DNA of 64,000 nt from positions 44,424,501 to 44,488,500 of the forward strand of contig NC_091257.1 of the NCBI RefSeq assembly GCF_042477335.2. The letters are read 5' to 3'. The stretch comes from Ovis canadensis. Its lineage: Eukaryota; Chordata; Mammalia; Artiodactyla; Bovidae. The position numbers and the translations under genes were made by a program. The notes beneath the pieces are model-generated. The model made no database searches. It worked only from the letters and a program-made list of their open reading frames with translations, and had not been told where the DNA came from. This document shows, in pieces, positions 36,347-49,273 of the stretch. How positions within the stretch are numbered: position 1 is the stretch's first letter; every line of letters begins with the position of its first letter.

Positions 36347-39300
36347 TTCAGTTCAGTTCAGTCGCTCCGTCGTGTCCGACTCTTTGCGACCCTATGAATT
36401 GCAGCACGCCAGGCCTCCCTGTCCATCCCCAACTCCCGGAGTTCACTCAGACTCACGTCCATCTAGTCGGTGATGCCATCCAGCCATCTCATCCTCGGTC
36501 GTCCCCTTCTCCTCCAGCCCCCAATCCCTCCCAGCATCAGGGTCTTTTCCAATGAGTCAACTCTTCCCATGAGGTGGCCAAAGTACTGGACTTTCAGCTT
36601 TAGCATCATTCCTTCCAAAGAAATCCCAGGGTTGATCTCCTTCAGAATGGACTGGTTGGATCTCCTTGTAGTCCAAGGGACTCTCAAGCATCTTCTCCAA
36701 CACCACAGTTCAAAAGCATCAATTCTTTGGTGCTCAGCTTTCTTCACAGTCCAGTTCTCATATCCATACATGACAACTGGAAAAACCATAGCCTTGACTA
36801 GATGGACCTTTGTTGGCAAAGTAATGTCTGCTTTTGAATATGCTATCTAGGTTAGTCATAACTTTTCTTCCAAGGAGTAAGTGTCTTTTAATTTCATGGC
36901 TGCAGTCACCATCTGCAGTGATTTTGGAGCCCCCCCAAAATGAAGTCTGACATTGTTTCCACATCTATTTGCCATGAAGTGATTGAAGAAAGTAGGGAAA
37001 ACCGCTAGACCATTCAGGTATGACCTAAATCAAATCCCTTATGATTATACAGTGGAAGTGAGAAATAGATTTAAGGGCCTAGATCTGTTAGATAGAGTGC
37101 CTGATGAACTATGGAATGAGGTTCATGACATTGTACAGGAGACAGGGATCAAGACCATCCTCATGGAAAAGAAATGCAAAAAAGCAAAGTGGCTGTCTCG
37201 GGAGGCCTTACAAATAGCTGTGAAAAGAAGAGAAGCAAAAAGCAAATGAGAAAAGGAAAGATATAAGCATCTGAATGCAGAGTTCCAGAGAATAGCAAGA
37301 AGAGATAAGAAAGCCTTCTTCAGCGATCAATGCAAAGAAATAGAGGAAAAGAACAGAATGGGAAAGACTAGAGATCTCTTCAAGAAAATTAGAGATACCA
37401 AGGGAATATTTCATGCAAAAATGGGCTCGATAAAGGACAGAAATGGTATGGACATAACAGAAGCAGAAGATATTAAGAACACAGAAGAATACACAGAAGA
37501 ACTGTACAAAAAAGATCTTCACGACCAAGATAATCACGATGGTGTGATCACTCATCTAGAGCCAGACATCTTGGAATAGGAAGTCAAGTGGGCCTTAGAA
37601 AGCATCACTACAAACAAAGCTAGTGGAGGTGATGGAATTCCAGTTGAGCTATTTCAAATCCTGAAAGATGATGCTGTGAAGGTGCTGCACTCAATATGCC
37701 AGCAAATTTGGAAAACTCAGCAGTGGCCACAGGACTGGAAAAGGTCCGTTTTCATCCCAATCCCAAAGAAAGGCAATGCCAAAGAATGCTCAAACTACCG
37801 CACAATTGCACTCATCTCAGACGCTAGCAAAGTAATGCTCAAAATTCTCCAAGCCAGGCTTCAACAATATGTGAACCTTGAACTCCCTGATGTTCAAGCT
37901 GGTTTTAGAAAAGGCAGAGGAACCAGAGATCAAATTGCCAACATCCGCTGGATCATGGAAAAAGCAAGAGAGTTCCAGAAAAACATCTATTTCTGCTTTA
38001 TTGACTATGCCAAGGCCTTTGACTGTGTGGGTCACAATAAACTGTGGACAATTCTGAGAGAGATGGGAGTACCAGACCACCTGACCTGCCTCTTGAGAAA
38101 TCTGTATGCAGGTCAGGAAACAACAGTTAGAACTGGACATGGACCGACAGACTGGTTCCAAATAGGAAAAGGAGTACATCAAGGCTGTATATTGTCACCC
38201 TGCTTATTTAACTTATATGCAGAGTACATCATGAGAAACGCTGGACTGGAAGAAACACAAGCTGGAATCAAGATTGCAAGGAGAAATATCAATAACCTCA
38301 GATATGCAGATGACACTACCCTTATGGCAGAAAGTGAAGAGGAACTAAAAAGCCTCTTGATGAAAGTGAAAGAGGAGAGTGAAAAAGTTGGCTTAAAGCT
38401 CAACATTCAGAAAACAAAGATCATGGCATCTGGTCCATCACCTCACAGGAAATAGATGGGGAAACAGTGGAAACAGTGTCAGACTTAATTTTTTGGGCTC
38501 CAGAATCACTGCAGATGGTGATTGCAGCCATGAAATTAAAAGACACTTACTCCTTGGAAGAAAAGTTATGACCAACCTAGATAGCATATTCAAAAGCAGA
38601 GACATTACTCTGCCGACTAAGGTCCGTCTAGTCAAGGCTATGGTTTTTCCAGTGGTCATGTATGGATGTGAGAGTTGGACTGTGAAGAAGGCTGAGCACT
38701 GAAGAATTGATGCTTTTGAACTGTGGTGTTGGAGAAGACTCTTTAGAGTCCCTTGGACTGCAAGGAGATCCAACCAGTCCATTCTGAAGGAGATCAGTCC
38801 TGGGATTTCTTTGGAAGGAATGGTGCTAAAGCTGAATCTCCAGTACTTTGGCCACCTCATGCGAAGAGTTGACTCATTGGAAAAGGCCCTGATGCTCGGA
38901 GGGATTGAGGGCAGGAGGAGAAGGGGACGACAGAGGATGAGATGGCTGGATGGCATCACCGACTAGATGGATGTGAGTCTGAGTGAACTCCGGGAGTTGG
39001 TGATGGACAGGGAGGCCTGGTGTGCTGCAATTCATGTGGTCACAAAGAGTCGGACACGACTGAGCGACTGAACTGAACTGATGGGACCAGATGTCATGGT
39101 CTTCGTTTTCTGAATTTGAGCTTTAGGCCAACTTTTCACTCTCCTCTTTCACTTTCATCAACAGCCTCTTTAGTTCCTTTTCACTTTCTGCCATAATGGT
39201 GGTGTCATCTGTATATCTGAGGTTATTGATATTTCTCCTGGCAATCCTGATTCTAGCTTGTGCTTCTTCCAGCCCAGCATTTCTCATGATGTATTCTGCA

Positions 39301-39840
39301 TATAAGTTAAATAAGCAGGGTGACAATATACAGCCTTGATGTACTCCTTTTCCTATTTGGAACCAGTCTGTCGGTCCATGTCCAGTTCTAACTGTTGTTT
39401 CCTGACCTGCATACAGATTTCTCAAGAGGCAGGTCAGGTGGTCTGGTATTCCCATCTCTCTCAGAATTGTCCACAGTTTATTGTGATCCACACAGTCAAA
39501 GGCCTTGGCATAGTCAATAAAGCAGAAATAGATGTTTTTCTGGAACTCTCTTGCTTTTTCCATGATCCAGCGGATGTTGGCAATTTGATCTCTGGTTCCT
39601 CTGCCTTTTCTAAAACCAGCTTGAACATCAGGGAGTTCAAGGTTCACATATTGTTGAAGCCTGGCTTGGAGAATTTTGAGCATTACTTTGCTAGCGTCTG
39701 AGATGAGTGCAATTGTGCGGTAGTTTGAGCATTCTTTGGCATTGCCTTTCTTTGGGATTGGGATGAAAACGGACCTTTTCCAGTCCTGTGGCCACTGCTG
39801 AGTTTTCCATATTTGCTGGCATATTGAGTGCAGCACCTTC
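36347..39840 (-). mobile_element. Minus-strand BovB interrupted by a plus-strand BovB
   Basis: 36347-36983 (3' end) and 39079-39840 (RT region) are consecutive parts of one minus-strand BovB; the sequence breaks at ...CCATGAAGTGAT and resumes at TGATGGGACCAG.... The interruption is the plus-strand BovB listed next. The outer RT half keeps a 237-residue open piece with GKGVHQGCILSPCLF. Confidence 0.93.
36984..39078 (+). mobile_element. BovB LINE, about 2.1 kb, inserted in an older BovB
   Basis: BovB (RTE clade) encodes an endonuclease and reverse transcriptase. This copy starts in the region between the two domains and runs to the BovB 3' end at GACTGAACTGAACTGA. The reading frame from 36983 stays in register to 38455 but has in-frame stops at 37247 and 37577, then a frameshift near 38440. 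Visible RT motifs are FIDYAKAFDC, GVHQGCILSPCLFN and YADDTTLMAE (YADD catalytic box). It is a dead copy. Confidence 0.95.
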
Positions 39841-41584
39841 AGAAATAAATCAATTTAAAAACTCATTCTGTTAATCAAACAGTTTCTGCATCTTAACTTT
39901 GGTAAGCCTTTGTTCTCACTCCCTGCTTAATATTAAGGGTGGAGACTATGTTCTGTGAACCAAATTATAAAATGATTTTGTTTGTCATTCACAGAATTCA
40001 TGATTCTTACGTGCCTTCTCTGTTTCTATAATGGGAAAGCACTATAATTCTAAAGCAGAGGAAGTCAGGAATGATCTTCTATTCTCATTTGTATTAACAG
40101 AATGGAGAGCATCTAAAAGGCAGCAAAACACGACTTTGTTTTGTCATGGTGACTGGTGATCAGTACAGTGCTGCTTAGGGTTGTAATGGTTGGGTGGACA
40201 TGAGTGATCTAGGACTTTCTGATAAAAATGTTCATATCTTTCTATAAAAGGCTAAAAACTTCTAGAAGTGTACATTCCAGCTGATTTCCAAAGCAAAGCA
40301 AGTCTTCAAGTGTCTAAATTGTATGTAATGTATTTGTATCATGTAACGCAAATCGATACCCCGTTTTCACTGACTAGTTTGTTTCAAGAGCTGAGCTGCC
40401 TGGTGTTGAAGTATTCAATTAACACAAAATGCTGAAAGGAATCAGATCACGTCTTTAATCACAGCTCTAGGATAAACCAAGAGGCTAAATGGGAAAACGC
40501 ACCAGTCCCTGCAGTGTCCCGTCTTTCCCCTGGAGTGTGTGTGTGTGTGTGTGTGTGTGTCTGTGTGTGTGTGCACACCCTGGTGCAGGAGAGCAGCTTC
40601 CATACACAGCAAAGCTTTGTAACTGCCTATGGTTGGACCTGAAAAATTCCATGTAGTGTTTTAGCCAAGTGCTATATCTGGCTAGTAGGAGGCTTTATTT
40701 CTGGCCTCTGTGACATAGTGGTGGCAAACAAACTCAAACTGGTTGACGCCAAAGGGGGAATTTACAGGAAGGGTATTGGAACATTTTAACCAATGGAAAG
40801 AAGGGGGTGAATAATTACATTATGAGAAGGACAGTGATATTGGTGAGCTCTGGCAGCCAGCAATCTCCTCTCACTCACCTCTTGTGTGAGTCAGGATTAT
40901 TCTCTCTCCTTGTGGACTGGCTGCCTTAGGCAAAATGGGAACTTTATTGGAAAGCTAGTGGGGTGCCTCATGTAATCGAAGGAATATGACTTATAGCAAC
41001 ATTGCAATTTCATATATGCAATTCCACCACTAGTGTTACCTTTCCCAGTTCTAGTTTAAAAAAAATAAATAAAAGCTAGAGAAGAACTCTGATTGGCTCC
41101 TATCTGGATCAATCACTGTGAATGTGACCAATCAATCTACTCCCATTGTGGAGATTCGGCCATTGGGCTCCACCTTGTCTATTGGGCATCATTTTCAGAG
41201 AAGGAATTATCAGCCAGAGAATGGCATAGAAGACATCTGTTCAAATACGTGAGAAGAAACGTCATTTTGGTCTTATGTCTAAGGGTGTAAAGAAAAGAAG
41301 AATGATTGAGAAAACTGAGCAAACAGCTTTTTATCTGCCAAATAACCTGTTTTATAAGTAGAGGAAACACCAAGAGTCACTATATGGCTCAGTAACTTTA
41401 TTTTTATAATTTATCGGCCAGTGTTTTTTTGAGCTCTCGTGTTCTCCTTTAGACGCACATACACTTTTGTGCAAGTCTGAGGATACAAAGTGAATCAAAG
41501 ATGAGGTTTCTGTTCCTTAAAAAAACTACATTTCCTCTATTCCTCTTACATTCAGCATACTTAAATTTTAGTTGATTAGCCAAT
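39841..41584. other. Unique intergenic sequence with a GT microsatellite
   Basis: About 1.7 kb. It holds a (GT)n tract at 40535-40573, one interruption long, and no recognised gene or transposon. Confidence 0.55.
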
Positions 41585-42690
41585 CTGGAACCAGTCTGTT
41601 GTTCCATATCCAGTTCTAACTGTTTCCTTCTTGACCTGCACACAGATTTCTCAGGAGGCAGGTAAGGTGGTCTGATATTCCCATCTCTTTCAGAATTGTC
41701 CAGAGTTTGTTGTGATCCACACAGTCAAAGGCTTTGGCATAGTCAATAAAGCAGAAGTAGATGTTTTTCTGGAACTCTCTTGCTTTTTTGATCATCCAAC
41801 AGATGTTGGCAATTTGATCCCTGGTTCCTCTGCCTTTTCTAAATCCACCTTGAACATCTCGAAGTTCACAGTTCATGTACTGTTGAAGCCTGGCTTGGAG
41901 AATTTTGAGCATTACTGTGCTAGTGTGTGAGATGAGTACAGTTGTGCGGTAGTTTGAGCATTCTTTGGCACTACCTTTCTTTGGGATTGGAAAGAAAACT
42001 GACCTTTTCCGGTCCTGTGGCCACTGCTGTGATGGTATCCGGTCCCATCACGTGATGGAAAATACATGGGAAACAATGGAAAGAGTGAGAAACTTTATTT
42101 TCTTGGTCTCCTAAATCACTGCAGATGGTGATTGCAGCCATGAAATTAAAAGACACCTGCTCCTTGGAAGAAAAGCTATGACCAACCTAGACAGCATACT
42201 AAAAAGAAGAGACATTTCTTTATTAACAAAGGTCTGTCTAGTCAAAGTTATGGGTTTTCCAGTAGTCAGTTATGGATGTGAGAGCTGGACTATAAAGAAA
42301 GCTGAGTGATGAAGATTTGATGCTTTTGAACTGTGGTTTGGAGAAGACTCTTGAGAGTCCCTTGGACTGCAAGGAGATCCAACCAGTCAATCCTAAAGGA
42401 AATCAGTCCTGAATATTCATTGGAAGGACTGATGCTGAAACTGAAGCTCCAATACTTTGGCTACCTGATAGGCAGAACTGACTCATTGGAAAAGACCGTG
42501 ATGCTGGGAGAAATTGAAGGCAGGAGGAGAAGAGGATGTCAGAGGATGAGATGGTTGGATGGCATCACCGACTCGATGTACCTGAGTTTGAGTAAGCTCT
42601 GGGAGTTCGTGATGGACAGGGAACCCTGGCGTGCTGCAGTCCATGGGGTCACAAAGAGTTGGACACGACTGAGTGCCTGAACTCAACTGA
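41585..42690 (+). mobile_element. BovB with inverted 5' part
   Basis: 41585-42031 is BovB RT sequence on the minus strand and 42032-42690 is the BovB 3' part on the plus strand. The RT part's 5' end abuts the junction, as expected for a 5' inversion during insertion. Roughly 300 bp of the consensus between the two parts is absent. The 3' part ends GTTGGACACGACTGAGTGCC. Confidence 0.88.
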
Positions 42691-42849
42691 GCCCATATCT
42701 CTAATTCAGTACATGTGCCTCTGGAAGTATATCAGCTTTCCAACCACAAGATTTTTCTGAAAGTCTACATTTTATTCTATTTGCCCAGTGAAAAAGTTAA
42801 GTTTAAATAGTGTGTTGCATTCTTAATAGAAGGACCAACTGTAGTTCTA

Positions 42850-43040
42850 AAGATTTTTTTTTTTTTTTGGATGTGGACCGTTTTAAATTCCTTATTGAAT
42901 TGGTTACAATGTTGTTTATATTTTTGTTTTTTTGGCTACCAGGCATGTGGGATGTAGGATCTTAGCTCCCCAATAAGGGATCAAACCTCCTGCATTAGAA
43001 GGTAAAGTCTTAACCAATGGATTACCAAGGAATACCCCCA
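42850..43040 (-). repeat. CHR-type SINE, diverged
   Basis: Reverse SINE: GGATCTTAGCTCCCCAATAA through AACCAATGGATTACCAAGG, with a T-rich tail at the left. Confidence 0.85.
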
Positions 43041-43742
43041 AGTGTAGTTCTAGTTTATGTGAAATGACAGCTGATGCTCACATAAATTAAAGTTGCATTG
43101 CAGTTCACAATGCCTATTTGGTTATTTATTTGTTTATACACTGTCTCATTCCAGTACCCACTTGAGATAAGCTAACTGTAGTATCATAAGATAACCACTT
43201 AATAGACAACTCTTTTTCATATGAGACTCATCACATGCACTCTGGCCAGGAATCACCTTTACTCCATGAAACTCCTTCTCTGAAGATGCCTCTCTCCAGC
43301 TTTCTTTTACTTTCCAATCTAGAAAAAGGCAAAGCTTCTTGAGAAATGGTCTACCTCCTTTTTCTCTCACTCAAGAAACTGAAAATCTATCTCTCTGGCC
43401 CTTTGAAGGAAAAATGTGATTGATCATCCAATGCGATTTGAGTTGTCTATTTCCAAGCAGTTCTAGATTCATCACTGTGATATACCTTCTGTCTGTCTCC
43501 TGATATCAAACATGGATTTTTTTTTCTGGGCATTTGATCTCATTTTAACCTACTTTCCTACCTTGTCTGACCTCCAGGGGTGACATATCACAGGACCCCA
43601 AAACTTCCCACTTGGGGAGTAAGTATCAAGTTATCTTTCTAAGGCTCATAGGATCCCTTAGGACTTCAGTGACCACCACCATATTTCTTGAAAAAAAAAA
43701 AAAGAATTATGTTATAATCTTTATCAAATTGTTGACATTCTG
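43041..43742. other. Unique intergenic sequence
   Basis: No recognised element. Confidence 0.5.
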
Positions 43743-43756
43743 GGAAACAACATTTT

Positions 43757-43881
43757 AATTTTTAAAATTTCTGGCCATGCCACATGGCATGCGGGATCTT
43801 AGTTCCCAGACTAGGGATCGAACTTGCACCTCCTGCACTGGAATGTGAAGTCTTAATCATTGGACTACCAAGGAAGTTCCA
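43757..43881 (-). repeat. CHR-type SINE with target-site duplication
   Basis: A short reverse SINE (GGGATCTTAGTTCCCAGAC to GGACTACCAAGGAAGTTCC) bounded by GGAAACAACATTTT at 43743-43756 and 43882-43895. Confidence 0.94.
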
Positions 43882-44099
43882 GGAAACAACATTTTTATGT
43901 TCCCATGAGATAATAACAATACTTCATAAGCATTACAGAAAGGCAGAGAGCATAGGTCTGTGGGTGAAAAAATATCACCTGCTGTATCAATAAACAAAGG
44001 GTGTTGCAGCCCTCAAGCCATTAGCCACTGCAGTCACCCCTGAATGTGCACCCTGAGAGGATTCAGGATTGAGAAAAGCAGGACACTGGCCCTAGATAG

Positions 44100-44866
44100 T
44101 TCAGTTCAGTTCAGTCGCTCAGTCATGTCTGACTCTTTGTGACCCCATGGACTGCAGCACCCAAGGCTTCCCTGTCCATCACCAACTCCCGGAGCTTACT
44201 CAAACTCATGTTCATTGAGTCAGTGATGCCATCCAACCACATTATCTTCTGTCATCCCCTTCTCCTCCCACCTTCAATCTTTCCCAGCATCAGGGTCTTT
44301 TCCAATGAGTCAGTTCTTTGCATCAGGTGGCCAAAGTATTGGAGTTTCAGCTTCAGCATGTCCTTCCAATGAATATTCAGGACTGATTTCCTTTAGGATT
44401 GACTGGTTGGATCTCCTTGCAGTCCAAGGGACTCTCAAGAGTCTTCTCCAAACCACAGTTCAAAAGCATCAAATCTTCATCACTCAGCTTTCTTTATAGT
44501 CCAGCTCTCACATCCATACATGACTACTGGAAAAACCATAGCTTTGACTAGACTGACATTTGTTAGCAAAGTAATGTCTCTTCTTTTTAGTATGCTGTCT
44601 AGATTGCTCATAACTTTTCTTCCAAGGAGCAGGCGTCTTTTAATTTCATGGCTGCAATCACCATTTGCAGTGATTTTGGAACCCAAGAAAATAAAGTCTC
44701 TCACTGTTTCCCCATCTATTTGCCATCAGGTGATAGGACCAGATGCCATGATCTTAGTTTTTTGAAGGTTGAGTTTTATGCTAACTTTTTCATCTTTCAC
44801 TTTCATCAGGAGGCTCTTTAGTTCTTCTTTGCTTTCTGCCATAAGGGTGGTGTTATCTGTGTTAAG
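44100..44866 (-). mobile_element. BovB 3' end
   Basis: It starts with the AGTTCAGTTCAGTTCAGTCG terminus (minus-strand 3' end) and runs into the RT region up to CCATAAGGGTGGTGTTATC, with frameshifts. Confidence 0.94.
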
Positions 44867-46240
44867 GTGCTTATCAAAGGAATGACTTCAATGAACCCAG
44901 CGCTAAATTCATTAACTTGAGATGTCTGTTTTTCTTTAGTTAACAGTAATCTTTTGATGGTCTGTTTACCTGTTTTTTTTTTTTTTTTTTTTTGGCAAAA
45001 ACTGCTAGTTGTCTTTTGACTCCTTCTTTACCTCTTCCTTATATCTCTCAGAGTGCTGTAAGAGGCTGCCTTGGGGCTTAAGTCCTCAGCATGTTTGCCA
45101 AATAAAATACAATTCTCAGCTTTGAAGTCATGTATTATTATTTTTTTTCCAGTTGACAGGTCCATAAGATAAGTTTCTCTGCTTCTCTAGTTTCCTTTCT
45201 GTGAAATGACAGAAGAGCTGATCTCACAGGTTCTGGGGAGGATTAAGTGATCCACAGGAAGTGCTTAGAACCCTGCTTGAACACATCAGGTACCCAGTGT
45301 CAGTTCTGTGACCAGCCCTGGAATTCACCTCTGTGAGGTTTCTGGGTGCAGAGGGGTGAAGCATCTCAGTTTCTGCTGAAATCCTGGATCTTCACTGTTG
45401 GGGCAAAACACTTCTTTTCTGTGTCTTTGAATGCCAGAGTGGATTCACACCAGCTGCTTTAGCTAGATGACAGGGATGTTGTGATAAAATAAGATTGTTG
45501 TTGTTGTTCACTTAGTCACGTCTACTCTTTGTGACCCTATGGATTGCAGCACGCCAGGCTTCCCTGTTCTTCGCCATCCCGCATAATGAAAACAGTCTAT
45601 ACACAAGAACCCCTTCATGGGGCTATGACTGTACGCAGATAGGGTAATTGGTCCCAGCAGGAAGGGATCTGGGCATGGCTTTCTAGGCATAAGAGAAGCC
45701 ATTGTAGGCTTATGCCATTCTATGACCTAACCCTGGCCACAGTGCCTGACTTGCAGAAGAATAGGTCTCAGTAGTTAATGATTTTAGGGGAACAAAAGAA
45801 TGTAAAAACATACAGTTATTATCAGGCCAGGGAAAGAACTGTACTGGGGACAATAAATTAGCTGTAAAAACTCCCAGTTCTGTTTCAAAGGTGAAGACTA
45901 GCCTGAAGGACATTGTTGAACTGTTTTGCAGGACCCAACCTCCACCTTGAGCAATCAACCACCAGATTAACCAGAGCCTAAGGATCGATGATGCCGACCT
46001 TTGCTCACCCTTGCAGCTTCAGTCTACTAGAATCTGGATTCAATGTCTGCCCCAGTTCCATGCTGAATTCTTCTCTAAGACCCTTCATGAAGATGCATGC
46101 ACCCTTAGCTTACAACGTCCCCCATTTTGCAGTTTGGGGAGACACAGCTTTAGGAAATATCCCTGGTGTTCCCCTTAAAAAATTTTTTTTTACACAAGTT
46201 TGTTACTTATTGTTTGAATGTATGCATACTCCATTCCCTT
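44867..46240. other. Mostly unique sequence with a poly-T run and a short BovB terminus
   Basis: Poly-T at 44973-44993. A minus-strand Bov-A/BovB terminus lies at about 45495-45580 (GTGACCCTATGGATTGCAGC). The rest is unassigned. Confidence 0.6.
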
Positions 46241-46443
46241 GGGCTTCCCTGGTGGCTCAGTGGTGAAGAATCTGCCTGCTAATGCAGGAGACACAGGTTC
46301 AATCTCTGGGTCAGGAAGATTCCCTGGAGAAGGAAATGGCAACCCACTCCAGTGTTCTTGCCTGGAAAATCCCATGGACAGAAGAGCCTGGTGGACTTCA
46401 GTCCATGAGGTCACAAAGAGTCAGACCTTGCTTAGTGACTAAA
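46241..46443 (+). repeat. Bov-tA SINE
   Basis: Complete plus-strand copy from GGGCTTCCCTGGTGGCTCAG to the GCTTAGTGACTAAAC end. Confidence 0.94.
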
Positions 46444-46828
46444 CAATACTCCCATTGTCTTACTTGTTCCAAGTAACAAATCCCTCCTTCTCCTGCTCTT
46501 TGGGTTGGTTGTGTCTTTTGGCTCAATACTCACCAAGAGGTGAATCCAGTTTGGAGGACCATTCTTATTCTTTGTCTTTCGTGGTTTGGTTCCCGCGTAT
46601 AATTTTCCAACACCACCAAGCAACTCTCCAACATCAGCTGAGTGTCCTACAGTTTAGCTCAGTTCTGACACTACCTACCTGGAAATAGCATCATATCTCC
46701 CCTAGTTAAGGGCTCAGTCCCACACTTCACATATGTCTCAGACCAGGTGGCTTCCTGTGCTTCTGATCAAATGGCTATAAATCACACCACTACCCTGTCT
46801 TTGAGTCCCATGAATTGACTAGAGTGGG

Positions 46829-46950
46829 TCACTGGAGAGGGAAATGGCAACCCACTCCAGTATTCTTGCCTGGAGAATCCCAGGGACAGAGGAGCCTGGA
46901 GGGCTGCCGTCTATGGGGTCGCACAGAGTTGCACACTACTGAAGTGACTT

Positions 46951-47018
<68 letters not shown>
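46829..47018 (+). repeat. BOV-A2 SINE fragment with (AGC)22
   Basis: The terminal BOV-A2 monomer ends GAAGTGACTTAGCAGC and continues into a perfect AGC triplet run at 46951-47018 (68 bp, 22 full units). The 46444-46828 flank is unassigned. Confidence 0.96.
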
Positions 47019-47019
<1 letters not shown>

Positions 47020-47179
47020 GCGGATCACAGAACTTAGAGAAATATTTTACTTCCTAGATTACTGGTTTATCATAAAAGGTTGTAACTCAGGGACAGCCGG
47101 ATGGAAGAGATGCACAAGGCAAGTGATGGGGAAGGAGGTAAGGAATTTCCAGGCCCTCTGGGTGTACCACTCTACCCAG

Positions 47180-47560
47180 ATCTCCAGGTGTTCACCAACC
47201 TGGAAATTCTCTCAACCCCATCCTTTTGGGGTTTTATGACATAGGCATGATTGATTAAGTCATTGGCTGTTGGCAATCAATTCAATCTCCAGCACTGCTC
47301 CCCTCTTCCAAGGTCAAGCGTTTGGGAGTGCAAGTTCCAACCCTCCAATCACAGGGTTGGCTCCTCAGGCAACGAGTTCCCATCCTTAGCTGTGGCCCTA
47401 AAGTCACTTCATTAACACAAACTCAGGTGTGGTTGAAAGGAGTTTGTTATGAATAATAAGACATCTTTATTAATCTTATCACTTAGGAACTTCCAAGGAT
47501 TTTAGGAGTTCTGTGCCAGGAACAAGGAAGAAGACCGAATGTATACTCCTTTTCATAAAT
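47180..47560 (+). mobile_element. Possible ancient ERVL-type LTR remnant
   Basis: Segments such as CACTTAGGAACTTCCAAGG followed by TTTTAGGAGTTCTGTGCCAG resemble the 3' half of MLT2-like ERVL LTRs as I remember them. It is highly diverged, non-coding, and the boundaries are guesses. Confidence 0.4.
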
Positions 47561-49117
47561 CACACCTTATTTTGCCTGCCTCTCAAATCTCCCTTTAATG
47601 ACGAAGTCTCTCATTTAACTGATGCTAGTTTGAGTTCGGTGTCTATCATCTGCAACCACACGAACACTATTACATATAAGTGACATGATTGGATTGTACA
47701 TCACACTTGCAGCAGTGTGAGCGTGAATGGGAGACTGGGGTGGGGTCAGTGAGGGGGACTGTGACAACAGTGTTGCTTAGAAATGGGGAGAAGAGGGACA
47801 GTCTGGGAGATATTTAGCATATGATAAGTCTTCATGTAAGTATTTATTTTATCCTGACAGCAAAAATGAGGTTTCTGGATCAGCGGCAGACCTGCCTTTA
47901 TCCTATGCCTCATTTCATCCTGTAGGGGTGGGGGAATGTGATGAAGATAGATACATCACACATATGAAAGGAGGTCTGTGGGAGAGGAACCCCTGAAGTA
48001 AGAATTTTGTAGCTTTTAAAACAATCCTTTTGGGGAAGAGCAGGAAATGTCCCTTTCTGTTATAATGAATGTAAATGAAGATCTATGAAAGAATAGCTCC
48101 AGGGGAGATAAATCTGTAAATCTCTCTGGAGTAATTCACTGTCCTCCAAGGAATGGTTATATTCACTTAGCCTTAGACCCAGGATGCCAGTAAATTTTGC
48201 TCAGAAAGCCCTGACCAGCCAGAAACATGAAAGATTCACATTGTTTCCTGACAGCAGGTGAAATTGATAGGATGTGATTCCTGAACCCGGGTGGTGAGGT
48301 TGGAAGAGGTTTGGAGGGTGACCTGAGGTTTCTGGCTGGGGAAATTGTATATGTTAAGGCTTTACACTGGGGTAGCTGATGAAGGAGGAAAGTAGGAGAA
48401 TTGGGCTTTTTCTTTTTTTGGGTCGGGGGCAGGCAGGGAGATTCATGGGATGATGTATGATGATTACATTTTGGGACAAGTTGGTTTAGGTGTTTGAGGG
48501 TCAGCTGGATGGAGATGCATGGGCAACAATTGGAAACTTTAAGTCTGAATTCCAATAGCAGATTGGGCTGGAGACACAGCCATGGGAATCCTTCACAAGC
48601 AGTACTCTGAAATAGCCATAGGTGTTACAAAAAGGGGAACAGAATAGAAGGGGAATATGTAATATGTGAGTAGGACAGAGGACAGAGCCTAGGGTTGTCA
48701 ACATCTAGATTTTTGACAGTGTGAACGAAGCAGAGAAAAGCACTGGTCACGTGACTTAGGCACATGCTGCTCAGCCTGGGGGGCTGTTATTGACTGTGTT
48801 TGCCCTTCCCAACTGCAAATCTAGAGCAGGACCGCTAACCTACCCTACAGACAAAGGGGAAATCCATCATTCTCAGAGCTGCCCAACAGAAGGCGCTGCC
48901 AAACTGTGACGTATCTTCAGAATTTCAAGCCTAATTATTAATACATCAGAATCAGCTGGGGAAAGTGTTTTGTTGTTTTTGTTTTGTTTTTAGTATCAGT
49001 GCCAGGTTTCCCCTGCAGAAATTTTGATTCTGATTGGTCTGTGGTGGGATCCAGATACTCAAGCATGTTTTCCAGCTCCCAGGTGATGCTTCTGTGCTTC
49101 TGGGTTTGAACACCACT
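47561..49117. other. Unique intergenic sequence
   Basis: About 1.5 kb with no recognised element. Confidence 0.5.
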
Positions 49118-49128
49118 GTTCTCAGGTT

Positions 49129-49262
49129 CAGAGAAGTCAATGGCAACCCACTCCACCACTCTTGCCTGGAGAATCCCAGGGACACAGGAGCCTGGAGGGC
49201 TGCCGTCTATGGGGTCGCACAGAGTTGGACATGACTGAAGCGACTTAGCAGCAGCAGCAGCA
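49129..49262 (+). repeat. BOV-A2 SINE fragment with target-site duplication
   Basis: CAATGGCAACCCACTCCACC to the TTAGCAGCAGCAGCAGCA tail, bounded by GTTCTCAGGTT at 49118-49128 and 49263-49273. Confidence 0.95.
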
Positions 49263-49273
49263 GTTCTCAGGTT

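Noticed and set aside
37676..38455. 259-codon open frame with reverse transcriptase motifs as a possible host gene
   Set aside because: It is part of a BovB LINE with in-frame stops upstream and a frameshift downstream; many similar copies lie nearby.
9346..49262. Repeated GTTCAGTTCAGTTCAGTCG-type direct repeats as a CRISPR-like array
   Set aside because: They are dispersed BovB/Bov-A termini without regular spacing or unique spacers in a mammalian genome.
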